Positions 28,512 through 38,060 of a stretch of DNA of 58,981 nt are shown here, one piece after another (within the stretch, counting starts at the first letter, position 1; each line of letters starts with the position of its first letter). The notes beneath the pieces are model-generated. The model was not told the origin of the DNA and did no database searches. It worked only from the letters and a program-made list of their open reading frames with translations. A program made the position numbers and the translations under genes. This DNA is from Virgibacillus litoralis (lineage in GTDB: Bacteria; Bacillota; Bacilli; Bacillales; Amphibacillaceae), in assembly GCF_017873675.1 (NCBI RefSeq), contig NZ_JAGGKK010000024.1:1-58981 (forward strand), written 5' to 3'.

Positions 28512-29453
28512 CTATAGTTTTACACTTGCTACATTTTTTTGGTACCATTTATAAGTTTCATCCAAGCCTTCATCTAAACTAGTTTTAGCATACCAGCCTA
28601 GTTCATTGATTTTAGTCACATCAACTAATTTTCTAGGCGTACCATCAGGTTTCGATGCATCATAAATAATTTGCCCATTATAACCAACAATATCTTTAAC
28701 TTTTACTGCTAAGTCTTTTATAGCAATATCCTCACCAATACCTATATTTATGATTTCATTACCTGAATAGTTCTCCATAAGGAATACACACGCTTCTGAT
28801 AAATCGTTAGTATGCAGAAATTCTCTTTTTGGTGCCCCTGATCCCCAAAGCTCAACATGGTCTTTACCAGATACCTTAGCTTCATGAAACTTCCTTATAA
28901 GGGCTGGTAGTACATGAGACGTTTCCAAGTCAAAATTATCATTTGGGCCATACAAGTTCGTCGGCATAGCTGAGATGAAGTTAGTTCCATATTGTCTATT
29001 GTACGACTCGCACATTTTAATTCCGGCAATTTTTGCGATTGCATATGGTTCATTTGTAGGCTCTAATTCCCCAGTAAGTAAGTATTCTTCCTTTAATGGT
29101 TGTTTTGCTAATTTAGGATATATACATGTGCTACCTAAAAAGAGAAGCTTCTCAACATTATTTTTATAAGCAGCATCAATTACATTTGTCTGTATTATAA
29201 TGTTATCTCGAATAAAATCAGCTGGATAGTCATTGTTAGCAACAATTCCACCGACTTTCGCTGCTGCTAAAACTACATACTCAATACTCTCATTCTCAAA
29301 AAAATCTTTCACTTGATTTGAATTCTCCAAATCTAATTCAGTACTAGTCTTATATACTAAATTTGTATAACCTTTTTCTTGTAGTTTATTTAAGATTGCA
29401 GAACCAACTAAACCTCTATGGCCAGCAACATATATTCTTGAGTTTTTGTTCAT
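28512..29453 (-). CDS. fcl: GDP-L-fucose synthase
   Basis: A 313-residue epimerase/reductase converting GDP-4-keto-6-deoxymannose to GDP-L-fucose. It has YVAGHRGLVGSAI (8-20), the LGSTCIYPKLA segment, the catalytic YAIAKIAG and the family signature NLYGPNDNFD. With manC and gmd it completes synthesis of the fucose donor. Fucose is uncommon in Bacillaceae polysaccharides, which makes the neighbouring sulfotransferase notable. Confidence 0.95.
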   Translation of the reverse strand: MNKNSRIYVAGHRGLVGSAILNKLQEKGYTNLVYKTSTELDLENSNQVKDFFENESIEYVVLAAAKVGGIVANNDYPADFIRDNIIIQTNVIDAAYKNNVEKLLFLGSTCIYPKLAKQPLKEEYLLTGELEPTNEPYAIAKIAGIKMCESYNRQYGTNFISAMPTNLYGPNDNFDLETSHVLPALIRKFHEAKVSGKDHVELWGSGAPKREFLHTNDLSEACVFLMENYSGNEIINIGIGEDIAIKDLAVKVKDIVGYNGQIIYDASKPDGTPRKLVDVTKINELGWYAKTSLDEGLDETYKWYQKNVASVKL

Positions 29454-29520
29454 GTCATCTTCTCCTATTAGTAGAAATATTTCCTCATTATCTTTTAATA
29501 ATTAATAAAGAGAAATTCTT

Positions 29521-30285
29521 CTATATCTTGATAAATTCCTTTACTTTCAATATTTTATATCCAAGATACTTTAACAAATTAAAATTGCCACCATTGTCTT
29601 TAAATGCTTTCCTCATTTCTTTTGTTATTATATAAGTGCTCTTGAGACCACTACTACTCACTCCACCTTGCCTCATGACAACCATTGGCCTATTAAGGAA
29701 CTTTGAATTAATTCGATCCTTTTCTAAAAATCTATACATAAGCTCTACATCTGCCGCAATTTTAAAATCTGTCCTGTACAGCCCATGTTTTATATAACTT
29801 TCTTTTTTACAATAAAAGGTTGGATGCGCAGGTGTCCAACTTTTTTCAAACAACCCAAACTCAAAGTCCCTTGATACCCATTTCCTTGTTACCTTCTTAT
29901 TCAAAGGATCAATGTATTTTAAATTACCGTAAATACAATCAATATCATTCTGATTAAATACTGTAGCAATATCTTTAACTACATCATTGTCATTATAGTA
30001 GTCATCAGAATTTAAGATCCCAATAACATCTCCAGTAGAAAGTTGGATCCCTTTATTTATTGCTTCATAAATACCATTATCTTTTTCTGATATCCATTTA
30101 TATTCAATCCCTTTTTTCGCAAAGTCACTCTCGTAGCTTTCAAGAATTTGTAATGTCGTGTCATTTGATTTACCATCAATTAATATATACTCAATCTTGT
30201 CATAAGTCTGATTATAAACGGATTCTAATGTGTCTTTTATTGTCTCTGCACTATTGTATGAAACAGTAATTATGGATATTTTCAA
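29521..30285 (-). CDS. Family 2 glycosyltransferase
   Basis: A 254-residue GT2 protein with ISIITVSYNSAETIKDTLESV, YILIDGKSNDTTL, the LNSDDYY metal site and the C-terminal RMVVMRQGGVSSSG-like segment (seen as RPMVVMRQGGVSSSG). It is close in length and layout to the GT2 at 20747-21499 and probably adds a single sugar to the lipid-linked unit. It lies between the epimerase and fcl genes. Confidence 0.86.
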   Translation of the reverse strand: MKISIITVSYNSAETIKDTLESVYNQTYDKIEYILIDGKSNDTTLQILESYESDFAKKGIEYKWISEKDNGIYEAINKGIQLSTGDVIGILNSDDYYNDNDVVKDIATVFNQNDIDCIYGNLKYIDPLNKKVTRKWVSRDFEFGLFEKSWTPAHPTFYCKKESYIKHGLYRTDFKIAADVELMYRFLEKDRINSKFLNRPMVVMRQGGVSSSGLKSTYIITKEMRKAFKDNGGNFNLLKYLGYKILKVKEFIKI

Positions 30286-30321
30286 TGAAATCCCCCACTA
30301 TAAATGCGACCTTAACAATTA

Positions 30322-31179
30322 TTACCTCTCAGTCAACTCTATCGTTTCCTTTAAATCCCTATTCCGATAATCTTCTTTATAATCACTCATACTTTTTTCG
30401 TAAACCAAACTACCAAACACCTTATTAATTAAGCCAACATTTTCAGCCATAACTCTTAACAGCGGATTGAAAATTTTCGTGAGTCTTATCTTCTTGCCAT
30501 GTGCATTAGCGATTAGCTTTACCATTTCACTTGTCTTAACATACTCTTTGTTCTGTGGGAAAAACAAACCGCTCTCTTCATTATCAATCAATAACCTTAT
30601 AAACTCGCAAAGATTATCTATATGAAGCATGCTTCGCTGATTATCCATGTCGGGAAATACCGGAAGCGTCTGGGCCGCTTTAGCGAGTTTAGGATAATTA
30701 CCTTTAGAACCTTTTCCATAAATCATTGGTGGTCTTAAGATAACAACCTTAAAGTTATCACTTACTAAAGATTTTATACCTTCTTCTGCTTGCAACTTAC
30801 TGTTACCATAAAAATCACTTGGGTTCGGTTCGGTAGTTCTATCAATCATTCTATTGTTACTACTACTATCACCATAGATGATAATACTACTCATAAAAAC
30901 GAACTGCTTCACACCCTCACTCTTGGCCTTTTTAGCAGTTTCAATTGTAAGATCACGATTCACTTTATAATAGATTTCTTCCATTTTTGGATTTGAAGAT
31001 ACGTGCGCTATCCCCGCTACATGGAACACGACATCATATTTAAAAAAGTCTCTGATCTTCCATGAGTCACCTCTAACACTAATAGCATCGACAGAATAGT
31101 CATAAGGTTGTTTTACCAACAGGCTCTCTAAGCTATTTCCTATGTAACTATTAGTTCCTGTTATTAGTATTTTTTTCAT
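30322..31179 (-). CDS. NAD-dependent epimerase/4-ketoreductase
   Basis: A 285-residue short-chain dehydrogenase: ILITGTNSYIGNSL at the N-terminus and the catalytic Tyr-x3-Lys in DFYGNSKLQAEE. Its ATG overlaps the stop of the sugar transferase gene by four bases. Such epimerase-transferase pairs, together with a CapD-type 4,6-dehydratase, commonly make and load QuiNAc or FucNAc onto undecaprenyl phosphate (the WbpV/WbpL arrangement). That role is inferred from context. Confidence 0.78.
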   Translation of the reverse strand: MKKILITGTNSYIGNSLESLLVKQPYDYSVDAISVRGDSWKIRDFFKYDVVFHVAGIAHVSSNPKMEEIYYKVNRDLTIETAKKAKSEGVKQFVFMSSIIIYGDSSSNNRMIDRTTEPNPSDFYGNSKLQAEEGIKSLVSDNFKVVILRPPMIYGKGSKGNYPKLAKAAQTLPVFPDMDNQRSMLHIDNLCEFIRLLIDNEESGLFFPQNKEYVKTSEMVKLIANAHGKKIRLTKIFNPLLRVMAENVGLINKVFGSLVYEKSMSDYKEDYRNRDLKETIELTER

Positions 31180-31802
31180 TTTGAAATGGTCTCCTTAGTA
31201 GATAATTCCTTCTTAATACCAGTCCCACCTTCAACAACCCCATCATTTTTAGAAACACTAACGATGGTTCTAATAAAACACTTTACATCCATCCAAAAAT
31301 TAATCTTTTCAACATACTCCCCGTCTAATTTCGATTTCACCTTAATAGGAAGTTCATCTCTGCCATTAACCTGGGCCCAACCAGTCAATCCAGGTGGCAC
31401 ATCATTAGCACTATATTTGTCCCTTTCTTCTATTAAATCAAACTGATTCCACAAAGCTGGTCTTGGACCAATAATACTCATCTGTCCAACAAAGATATTC
31501 CATATCTGAGGGAGCTCATCTAATGAGGTCTTTCTTAGAAACTTACCCATTTTGGTAATGTGTTGTTCAGGGTTCTCTAATAAATGAGTTGGAGTGTCCT
31601 TCGGTGTATCGACTTTCATGGTACGAAACTTTAACATGTTAAAATGAGTCTTTTGAATTCCGACTCGTTTTTGCTTAAACAGCACTGGACCTTTTGAATC
31701 TATTTTGATAGCCATGATAAGAACCAAAAATATTGGTGATAAAGTAATTAACCCTATTAAAGCAAGAATTATATCTATTAATCTTTTTACTTTTAAGTAC
31801 AT
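31176..31802 (-). CDS. Initiating undecaprenyl-phosphate sugar transferase
   Basis: A 208-residue monotopic phosphoglycosyl transferase (bacterial sugar transferase, PglC/EpsL type). A single N-terminal membrane helix (about 9-33) is followed by GPVLFKQKRVG, MLKFRTMK, the catalytic RKTSLDELPQIWN and GPRPAL. It transfers a sugar phosphate to undecaprenyl phosphate and so starts repeat-unit assembly. The preceding GalU gene is 140 bases away. Confidence 0.92.
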   Translation of the reverse strand: MYLKVKRLIDIILALIGLITLSPIFLVLIMAIKIDSKGPVLFKQKRVGIQKTHFNMLKFRTMKVDTPKDTPTHLLENPEQHITKMGKFLRKTSLDELPQIWNIFVGQMSIIGPRPALWNQFDLIEERDKYSANDVPPGLTGWAQVNGRDELPIKVKSKLDGEYVEKINFWMDVKCFIRTIVSVSKNDGVVEGGTGIKKELSTKETISK

Positions 31803-31942
31803 CTCCGGCTCACTCCTCAGCCCTTTTAGAGCTTAATTAGAATTTACTCATTAATTTAAAGCTTGTTGTTTACGAATAAGACGTAATCAGTCCCAGTAAG
31901 AATGATTCCCACATCCATGGTCAATTCTATTTCATCCTGCTG

Positions 31943-32842
31943 TTAAAAAATGTTTACTTTTATATCTTTTAAAGTCTGCTCTTTCATCATTTGCACTAAA
32001 TATTCATACAACTCATCCCTGATTTCATCATTATCCATTGCCATCTCAATCGTCGTCTTCACAAACCCTAGCTTCTCACCAACGTCATACCGTTTACCTT
32101 CGAAATCATAAGCATATACGTTCTGTAGCTCATTCAACTTCTGAATAGCATCGGTGAGTTGGATTTCTCCACCTGCTCCAATTTCCTGCTTATCCAGAAA
32201 GCCGAAAATTTCCGGATTAAAAATGTATCTTCCCATAATAGCAAGATTTGATGGGGCAGATCCTTGACTAGGTTTTTCTACAAAGTTGTTAACCTGATAC
32301 CGTCTACCCTCAATTGTATTAGGGTCAACAACACCATAACGATGTGTCTGATTTTTCGGAACTTGCTGTACACCCACAATGGAAGATTGCGTTTCTTCAT
32401 ATTGGGTAATTAATTGCTTTAATGCGGGTGTTTCTGTCTTAACAATATCATCACCTAAAAGTACTGCAAATGGCTCGTCACCTATAAACTTACGTGCACA
32501 CCATACTGCATGCCCTAGTCCTTTTGGTTCTTTTTGTCTAATAAAATGAATATCGACGTTAGAAGCATAATTTACTTTATTCAACAGCTCAAATTTTTCT
32601 TTTTTCACAAGATTATCTTCCAACTCAAAATTATGATCGAAGTGATCTTCAATTGCGCGTTTCCCTTTACCTGTCACAATAATGATATCCTCGATGCCTG
32701 ATTCGATAGCTTCTTCAACGATATATTGAATTGTAGGCTTATCTACAATTGGTAGCATTTCTTTTGGCATTGCTTTTGTTGCTGGTAAAAACCTAGTCCC
32801 CAGTCCAGCAGCTGGGATGATTGCTTTTTTTACTGTTTTCAA
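31943..32842 (-). CDS. galU: UTP-glucose-1-phosphate uridylyltransferase
   Basis: A 299-residue enzyme that makes UDP-glucose. The signature [20 protein letters not shown] (5-24) is complete, as are [19 protein letters not shown] and [19 protein letters not shown]. Length is normal. It supplies UDP-sugars both for the exopolysaccharide and for glucosylation of teichoic acid. Confidence 0.95.
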   Translation of the reverse strand: MKTVKKAIIPAAGLGTRFLPATKAMPKEMLPIVDKPTIQYIVEEAIESGIEDIIIVTGKGKRAIEDHFDHNFELEDNLVKKEKFELLNKVNYASNVDIHFIRQKEPKGLGHAVWCARKFIGDEPFAVLLGDDIVKTETPALKQLITQYEETQSSIVGVQQVPKNQTHRYGVVDPNTIEGRRYQVNNFVEKPSQGSAPSNLAIMGRYIFNPEIFGFLDKQEIGAGGEIQLTDAIQKLNELQNVYAYDFEGKRYDVGEKLGFVKTTIEMAMDNDEIRDELYEYLVQMMKEQTLKDIKVNIF

Positions 32843-32869
32843 TTTAATTAACCCCCCATTCTATATAAA

Positions 32870-33838
32870 TTAGTTATCGATATCTTTTATTCCATCAGAC
32901 TCATTCTTAAAATATTCCCTAACAAAAACAACAAACACACCAACCATTAATCCTAAAACTAAAGAAATAGTCAAATTCAATATCTTATTCGGCGAAATTG
33001 GACCCTCAGGTACAAATGTATCAGATAAAACATTTGTACTTATATCAACTATATTCATCGTACTGATACTTCTTACTTCATCATGTTTATTACTATAAAA
33101 ATTATATAATGACGTTAGATTTTCAATTTTTTTGTTTATCCTTTCATATTTAATCTGATCGGTCTTTTCCAAATCTTTTAACTGACTTAAAAGATCTTCA
33201 TTCGCTTCGAGGACATATTCGCCTCCGGCAGCATTTTCCTGGAATAATATTAATGTGGGCAATCCCTTGCCAGCACCAATATCATTAAATTCTTGTACCG
33301 CTTCAGTAATATGTTTATCTTCTTCTTCCATCTTTGATTGATACTCTTTCTCCAGTAAAGTTAACCTTGACTGGATACTTTTCCCCAATTCTTCTCTTGT
33401 TAATGAAATGACACTATCTATAATAGTTTTAATTTCCTCTCTCTTTGTACCTTCCATTGAAATAGAGATAATTGAATTTGCTTCTTCACCCTCCGTACTC
33501 GGAAGTTCAACACTTATTTTATTCTGCAATTTTCCAACTGTTGTCTCCAGATTTCCTTTTTTTATAAGCTTTTTCATAACACTAGTTGATTTCAGGGTCT
33601 GTTCAAAAACTTCTGGCCTAGTCATTTCATTTATATACGGCTGAACCGTCTCAGGAACTGAAGCAACATTATGTACTGTTACTTTCGCATTCCCTTTGTA
33701 TACTGGATCGGCAATAAAAAAACTATAAACAAAACTTATTAATAATGCTACAATTGTTATACCAACAATAATCGATTTGCCTTTCCATAATTTCTCGACA
33801 ATCTCCCGTAAGCTGATTTCTTCTTCCATGTTATTCAC
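32870..33838 (-). CDS. Wzz/chain-length determinant protein
   Basis: A 322-residue inner-membrane protein. Helix one is near residues 20-42 and helix two near 285-305 (ILNLTISLVLGLMVGVFVVF), with an extracytoplasmic coiled-coil region between them (LTLLEKEYQSKMEEEDKH). This is the polysaccharide co-polymerase layout. The start may be GTG at 33838, which follows GGGGGA by six bases, or ATG at 33829. It is larger than, and distinct from, the second Wzz at 38734, which belongs with the tyrosine kinase. Confidence 0.8.
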   Translation of the reverse strand: MNNMEEEISLREIVEKLWKGKSIIVGITIVALLISFVYSFFIADPVYKGNAKVTVHNVASVPETVQPYINEMTRPEVFEQTLKSTSVMKKLIKKGNLETTVGKLQNKISVELPSTEGEEANSIISISMEGTKREEIKTIIDSVISLTREELGKSIQSRLTLLEKEYQSKMEEEDKHITEAVQEFNDIGAGKGLPTLILFQENAAGGEYVLEANEDLLSQLKDLEKTDQIKYERINKKIENLTSLYNFYSNKHDEVRSISTMNIVDISTNVLSDTFVPEGPISPNKILNLTISLVLGLMVGVFVVFVREYFKNESDGIKDIDN

Positions 33839-33871
33839 CCAAGTTCCCCCATTAATTTAATAGATAAATTT

Positions 33872-35056
33872 TTATATGTTATATTTTTTATTTACATCTT
33901 GCATAAAAAGTAATTTGTTAACAAATAGTCCAATAATAACCCAACATAAGACAGTCGTAAGAGATATCTTTAGATAACTTGTTATTAAAAATCTCTCGAA
34001 TAATTGAAGCATTAAAACACCAATAAAAAATGCAAATAATGTTCTAAAATAATAATCATTAGTTTGAATTTTTACTTTTTTTGCAAGTAATCCTATTAAC
34101 ACGATTAGACTAATAAATAATAAAACTCCTATCAATCCTGATTGATAGAATATTTGTGCATAAAGGTTATGTATATAGCCATTGTTAGTCTCAAACTGAA
34201 AGTTATTCCCAAGTCCAGTTAGAGCTGCATTTGAATTTACCACCTCATTAAAAGAATCCCCCCATATCCTGCCTCTACCTGAGTAGAGATTTTTATTTGT
34301 ATATTTTTTTGTAATATCATTTAAAAATATACCAAGTTTAGTATTTTTCATTAAGACATAGGTAAGCGTGAAAGTTATGTTTAGTACGATTGTAGAAACA
34401 ATTATTGGGAAAATATATTTCTTTATTTTACTATATAAGCAAAATACAAGAAGCACTGATATTAAAGCTATGATTGTATTTCTGGAGTTTGAACTATATA
34501 TAACTGCTATCAAAATTAGCATAGAATATATATTTATAAATTTTATAAAAAAATGTGATTCTTTCATGGTAATAACACAAAAAAATAACAACACAAAAGC
34601 TGTAGAAGCATGCAAATTATTCATTGTATTATCTGAGAATAACCCAGGTATAAACAAAGTAGAAACTAGAGCAACACATATAGCCCACATCGGGAATATA
34701 AAGAAGGTTTGTTTAAATACACTAATGAATATAAATAGCAAGTATATTATTGCCAAAAAAATCATATATTCTGGCAATCGTTCTATTTGATTATTAATGT
34801 TTACAATGTAATACACAAAAAATATTGTTGCGGAAGAGATAATAAGAACTGAATATTTAGTTAAAAACATTTGTCTATTAAAAAATAAATAGAAAGCACT
34901 AATAATAATAATGATGATCACAGGACCAATTAATGAGCTTCTATCCATGAAATTAAATTCGGTAACCTGCACTGCCATTACAAAAACCCAAAGAATTAAC
35001 ATCAGATTCAGAATATACTTAGCTAAATTATCCTTATCTCCGAGACCTTTATGCAT
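33872..35056 (-). CDS. Wzy/O-antigen-ligase-like polymerase
   Basis: A 394-residue polytopic protein with the Wzy_C-type site NLYSGRGRIWGDSFNEVV and GNNFQFETNNGYIHNLYAQI, similar to the plus-strand protein at 8969 (YSGREILWNDLFN, SPHNMYLQI). It probably polymerises repeat units next to the Wzz encoded 33 bases downstream. ATG at 35056 follows a GGAAAG site. Confidence 0.75.
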   Translation of the reverse strand: MHKGLGDKDNLAKYILNLMLILWVFVMAVQVTEFNFMDRSSLIGPVIIIIIISAFYLFFNRQMFLTKYSVLIISSATIFFVYYIVNINNQIERLPEYMIFLAIIYLLFIFISVFKQTFFIFPMWAICVALVSTLFIPGLFSDNTMNNLHASTAFVLLFFCVITMKESHFFIKFINIYSMLILIAVIYSSNSRNTIIALISVLLVFCLYSKIKKYIFPIIVSTIVLNITFTLTYVLMKNTKLGIFLNDITKKYTNKNLYSGRGRIWGDSFNEVVNSNAALTGLGNNFQFETNNGYIHNLYAQIFYQSGLIGVLLFISLIVLIGLLAKKVKIQTNDYYFRTLFAFFIGVLMLQLFERFLITSYLKISLTTVLCWVIIGLFVNKLLFMQDVNKKYNI

Positions 35057-35074
35057 GTCTTTCCAACTTTCTTA

Positions 35075-36904
35075 TCAATTACTAATAACGTCTTTTAACT
35101 TATTCTTTCTGTTAGCAATCTTTAAAAGTGCTTCTTTCAAATTATCCTTAGTTAATTGGTTAAACTCATTCGTTACGTTCTCAACAGTTTCTTTGTTAAC
35201 GCCATTGGTCTTTCCAATATAAATCTTATCAAACACTTGTTTAGGGTAAACTTCATCTACACTTAGAAGTTCTTCAAACATTTTTTCCCCTGGTCGTTTA
35301 CCAGTATAGTTAATCGAAATTTCCTCTTCCGTGAAACCCGATAATTTAATAAGATTCTTGGCTAAGTCGACTATCTTTACCGGTTCACCCATATCTAAAA
35401 CAAATATTTCTCCACCGCGTGCTAGTGTTCCTGCTTGAATAACCAGACGTGATGCCTCTGGAATTGTCATGAAATATCGTGTCATTTCTGGATGAGTAAC
35501 TGTAATAGGACCACCTTTTTCAATCTGCTTTTTAAATAATGGGATAACACTTCCACTACTTCCTAATACATTCCCAAATCTAACCGCAACGAATTTGGTT
35601 TTGCTCTGGAAACTAAAATCCTGGATTACCATCTCGGCAATTCGTTTTGTAGCACCCATCACATTGGTGGGATTTACCGCTTTATCAGAAGAAACTAGAA
35701 CAAATGTGTCTACTCCAAATGCGTCAGCTGATTCTGCGACATTCTTTGTACCAAGAACATTGTTCTTTACTGCTTCATGTGGGTTATACTCCATTAGAGG
35801 CACATGTTTATGTGCTGCAGCATGGTATATCGTTGTCGGCTTATGTTCTTTCATTATTTCAAACATGCGGTTCCGGTCTTGCACATCACCAATAATAGGT
35901 ACAATTTCTATTCCCATATTGCCAAACTTTTCACGAAGCTCCATTTCAATGGTATAGATACTAAATTCACCATGACCCACAAGTACTATTTTACTAGGTG
36001 TGAACCTCATAAGCTGTCTACAGATTTCCGAGCCAATCGACCCGCCCGCACCTGTTACCAGAATGGTCGTATTAGTTACATTTTCAGATATCGCATCAAT
36101 ATCTAATTCAACCGGTTCCCGTCCTAGAAGATCCTCAACCTCAACATTTTTCAGCTGACTGACTGAAACCTTCCCAGTCATTATATCCTCAATTTTGGGG
36201 ATCATTTGAGTTTTAGCATTTGTTTTATTGCATTCGACAATAACTTTATTTAAAGCCCCATTACGTAATGATGGAATGGCTATTACAATATGTTCAATGC
36301 TCTTTTTTTCAACTATTTTTGATATATCTTTAACTCGTCCCATAACTGGTAAATTGTAAAGCTGCATCTTCTGTTTTGAAAAATCATCATCGACAAATGC
36401 AACAGGTTGTAACTCAGATGTGTTATTGTTGTTCTTTAATTGACGTACAATCATAGCTCCAGCTGAGCCAGCGCCAACTATGAGTGTGCGCTTTTTATTT
36501 GTTTCTTCAGTTATGTATCGGTCACGAACAATTCTCCATAAAAAGCGGGATCCTCCAATTAATATAACGTGTAGCATCCAAGTTACTACTAGCGCTCTCC
36601 TGTATATGGCAAAATCATTTACAATATATTGAACGACTCCAGCAGATACAATTGATAATGTAATTGCTTGAACTATAGCAATCAATTCTCCAACACTAGC
36701 ATATGCCCAAACCTTATTATATAATTTATAAATAAAAGCCCAAAGGTGATGGAAAAATAAGAGTGCAATTGAACTAATTAGTAAAGCGGGCATTGCAAAT
36801 ACTGATATATCCGGATAAACAATCCATGATGCAACAAATATTGCTAAACTAACAATTAACGAATCTAGCAATATTAACAAAGACATCCTTAAGCGATAGG
36901 TCAA
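35075..36904 (-). CDS. capD: CapD/WbpM-type nucleotide-sugar 4,6-dehydratase
   Basis: A 609-residue membrane-bound dehydratase. Four N-terminal helices (to about 115) precede a CoA-binding-like Rossmann fold (RTLIVGAGSAGAMIV) and a C-terminal SDR domain with VTGAGGSIGSEICRQL (about 285-300). Relatives convert UDP-GlcNAc to a 4-keto-6-deoxy sugar. The start is TTG at 36904 with AAAGGAG eight bases upstream; the next ATG, six codons in, lacks such a site. It is the first gene after a 367-base leader. Confidence 0.88.
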   Translation of the reverse strand: MTYRLRMSLLILLDSLIVSLAIFVASWIVYPDISVFAMPALLISSIALLFFHHLWAFIYKLYNKVWAYASVGELIAIVQAITLSIVSAGVVQYIVNDFAIYRRALVVTWMLHVILIGGSRFLWRIVRDRYITEETNKKRTLIVGAGSAGAMIVRQLKNNNNTSELQPVAFVDDDFSKQKMQLYNLPVMGRVKDISKIVEKKSIEHIVIAIPSLRNGALNKVIVECNKTNAKTQMIPKIEDIMTGKVSVSQLKNVEVEDLLGREPVELDIDAISENVTNTTILVTGAGGSIGSEICRQLMRFTPSKIVLVGHGEFSIYTIEMELREKFGNMGIEIVPIIGDVQDRNRMFEIMKEHKPTTIYHAAAHKHVPLMEYNPHEAVKNNVLGTKNVAESADAFGVDTFVLVSSDKAVNPTNVMGATKRIAEMVIQDFSFQSKTKFVAVRFGNVLGSSGSVIPLFKKQIEKGGPITVTHPEMTRYFMTIPEASRLVIQAGTLARGGEIFVLDMGEPVKIVDLAKNLIKLSGFTEEEISINYTGKRPGEKMFEELLSVDEVYPKQVFDKIYIGKTNGVNKETVENVTNEFNQLTKDNLKEALLKIANRKNKLKDVISN

Positions 36905-37025
36905 ACTAGCCTCTCCTTTCGGTATTTCTTGATGTATTGGAGTGTATATTATAATTATATTTAAATGATTAAGTTATAGTTTTTGTCGAAATTAGTCTTA
37001 CATATTATAACACTTTTAGGCATAC

Positions 37026-37044
37026 AAAAAAACAGACCCTGTTT
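37026..37044 (-). terminator. Small intrinsic terminator or attenuator in the leader
   Basis: On the minus strand AAACAG-GGT-CTGTTT is followed by a run of T residues (plus-strand A run 37026-37032). It lies about 90 bases downstream of the leader promoter and before the capD start, so it would stop or gate transcripts from that promoter. Confidence 0.5.
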
Positions 37045-37134
37045 AATTCATTTCGGTTGCCAAAATCCTCGCAAACTAAATCCATCTATGTATATAATAC
37101 GAAATACCCATTTTTGAGTCGAAATCTGTATTTC

Positions 37135-37163
37135 AGTATACTCCCATGTACAAAGTTAGGCAA
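37135..37163 (-). promoter_or_regulatory. Sigma-A-like promoter upstream of capD
   Basis: TTGCCT (37163-37158) and TATACT (37140-37135) on the minus strand, separated by exactly 17 bases. It is the best-looking promoter in the EPS cluster and would transcribe capD and the genes after it independently of the Wzz-kinase-phosphatase unit. Confidence 0.55.
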
Positions 37164-37238
37164 GAACAAATTTACTTTTTTCCACCTAATTTTTACCGAG
37201 AAAATATAGGTTATTTACTTCCTACTTCCCTACTATAT

Positions 37239-37268
37239 AAAAAAAGCTATACAAAAAGATGTATAGCT
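37239..37268 (-). terminator. Terminator after the tyrosine phosphatase gene
   Basis: Nine-bp perfect stem AGCTATACA / TGTATAGCT with a six-base loop followed by seven T residues on the minus strand. It ends the kinase-phosphatase unit, or makes read-through into capD conditional. Confidence 0.8.
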
Positions 37269-37271
37269 TCA

Positions 37272-38039
37272 CTAAAACAAACCTAGAATTTTTTTCTTTT
37301 TAATATTTATTGGCTGACTCCTAATGACTGTTTTTCCTTCAATTAAAAGTTGACTGTTTTCCATAAACTGATAGAATGTCTCAGACCCATACTCATTACG
37401 TAGCATTTGATATGCTTCATATAAATGAAAATCCCTTGTTGTCGTGTTATGTGCGTCAGATGCTATAAAGTGGGTCAGGTTAGCATCAATCAATTTATGT
37501 GATATTTTCTGTACATTTTTTCCGAGGTTGCCGACAAAACTGGCTGCAGTAATTTGTGTTAACGCTCCAGTACGAACAAAGTCATATAAAATAGAGGGAT
37601 GTTCAATAATTCTTTTGTTTCGTTCCGGATGTACAATGATTGGGATATATTCTGCCATTTGGATATCAAATAGTAATTGCCTCGTATATCGAGGTACCTC
37701 TGAAGTAGGTAATTCGACAAATATATATTTTGTATTTCTGTTTAATGGAAGAATATCTTCACTAGTAAGATCATTTAATAGATCTCCGTATATTCGTGGC
37801 TCTTGCCCTGGTAAGATTGTTAAAGGGATATCAACTTCCATTAGTTTGTTATTTAAGTGCTCAATATTGCGCAATATACTTTCTTTATTATTTGTATACC
37901 TGCCATTATTGTGATGCGGTGTGGCGATAATGGTGTGTATACCCTGATCAACTGCCTGTTTAGCCATTTCAATACTTTGTGGTAATGTTGAAGGTCCGTC
38001 ATCAACGTTAGGCAATATGTGACAATGTATGTCAATCAT
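37272..38039 (-). CDS. CpsB/CapC-type (PHP) tyrosine-protein phosphatase
   Basis: A 255-residue PHP-fold metal-dependent phosphatase. MIDIHCHILPNVDDGP gives the first metal ligands, TPHHNNGRY the next, and VHPERN and SDAHN the rest. Relatives (YwqE, CpsB, Wzb in function) dephosphorylate the tyrosine kinase encoded directly upstream and so control polymer length. The gap to the kinase gene is 21 bases. Confidence 0.9.
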   Translation of the reverse strand: MIDIHCHILPNVDDGPSTLPQSIEMAKQAVDQGIHTIIATPHHNNGRYTNNKESILRNIEHLNNKLMEVDIPLTILPGQEPRIYGDLLNDLTSEDILPLNRNTKYIFVELPTSEVPRYTRQLLFDIQMAEYIPIIVHPERNKRIIEHPSILYDFVRTGALTQITAASFVGNLGKNVQKISHKLIDANLTHFIASDAHNTTTRDFHLYEAYQMLRNEYGSETFYQFMENSQLLIEGKTVIRSQPINIKKKKILGLF

Positions 38040-38060
38040 TTATATCACACCTCTCTGCTA

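Larger units (their letters stand above)
36905..37271 (-). promoter_or_regulatory. Leader region between CpsB and CapD genes
   Basis: A 367-base gap in an otherwise compact operon. In transcription order it holds the terminator of the phosphatase gene, a sigma-A-like promoter (37163-37135), a second small terminator-like hairpin (37044-37026), a TATAAT-like box at about 37005-37010, then the AAAGGAG site. In Bacillus subtilis an antiterminator RNA (EAR) lies in the equivalent place of the eps operon; I could not match its structure. Confidence 0.5.
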
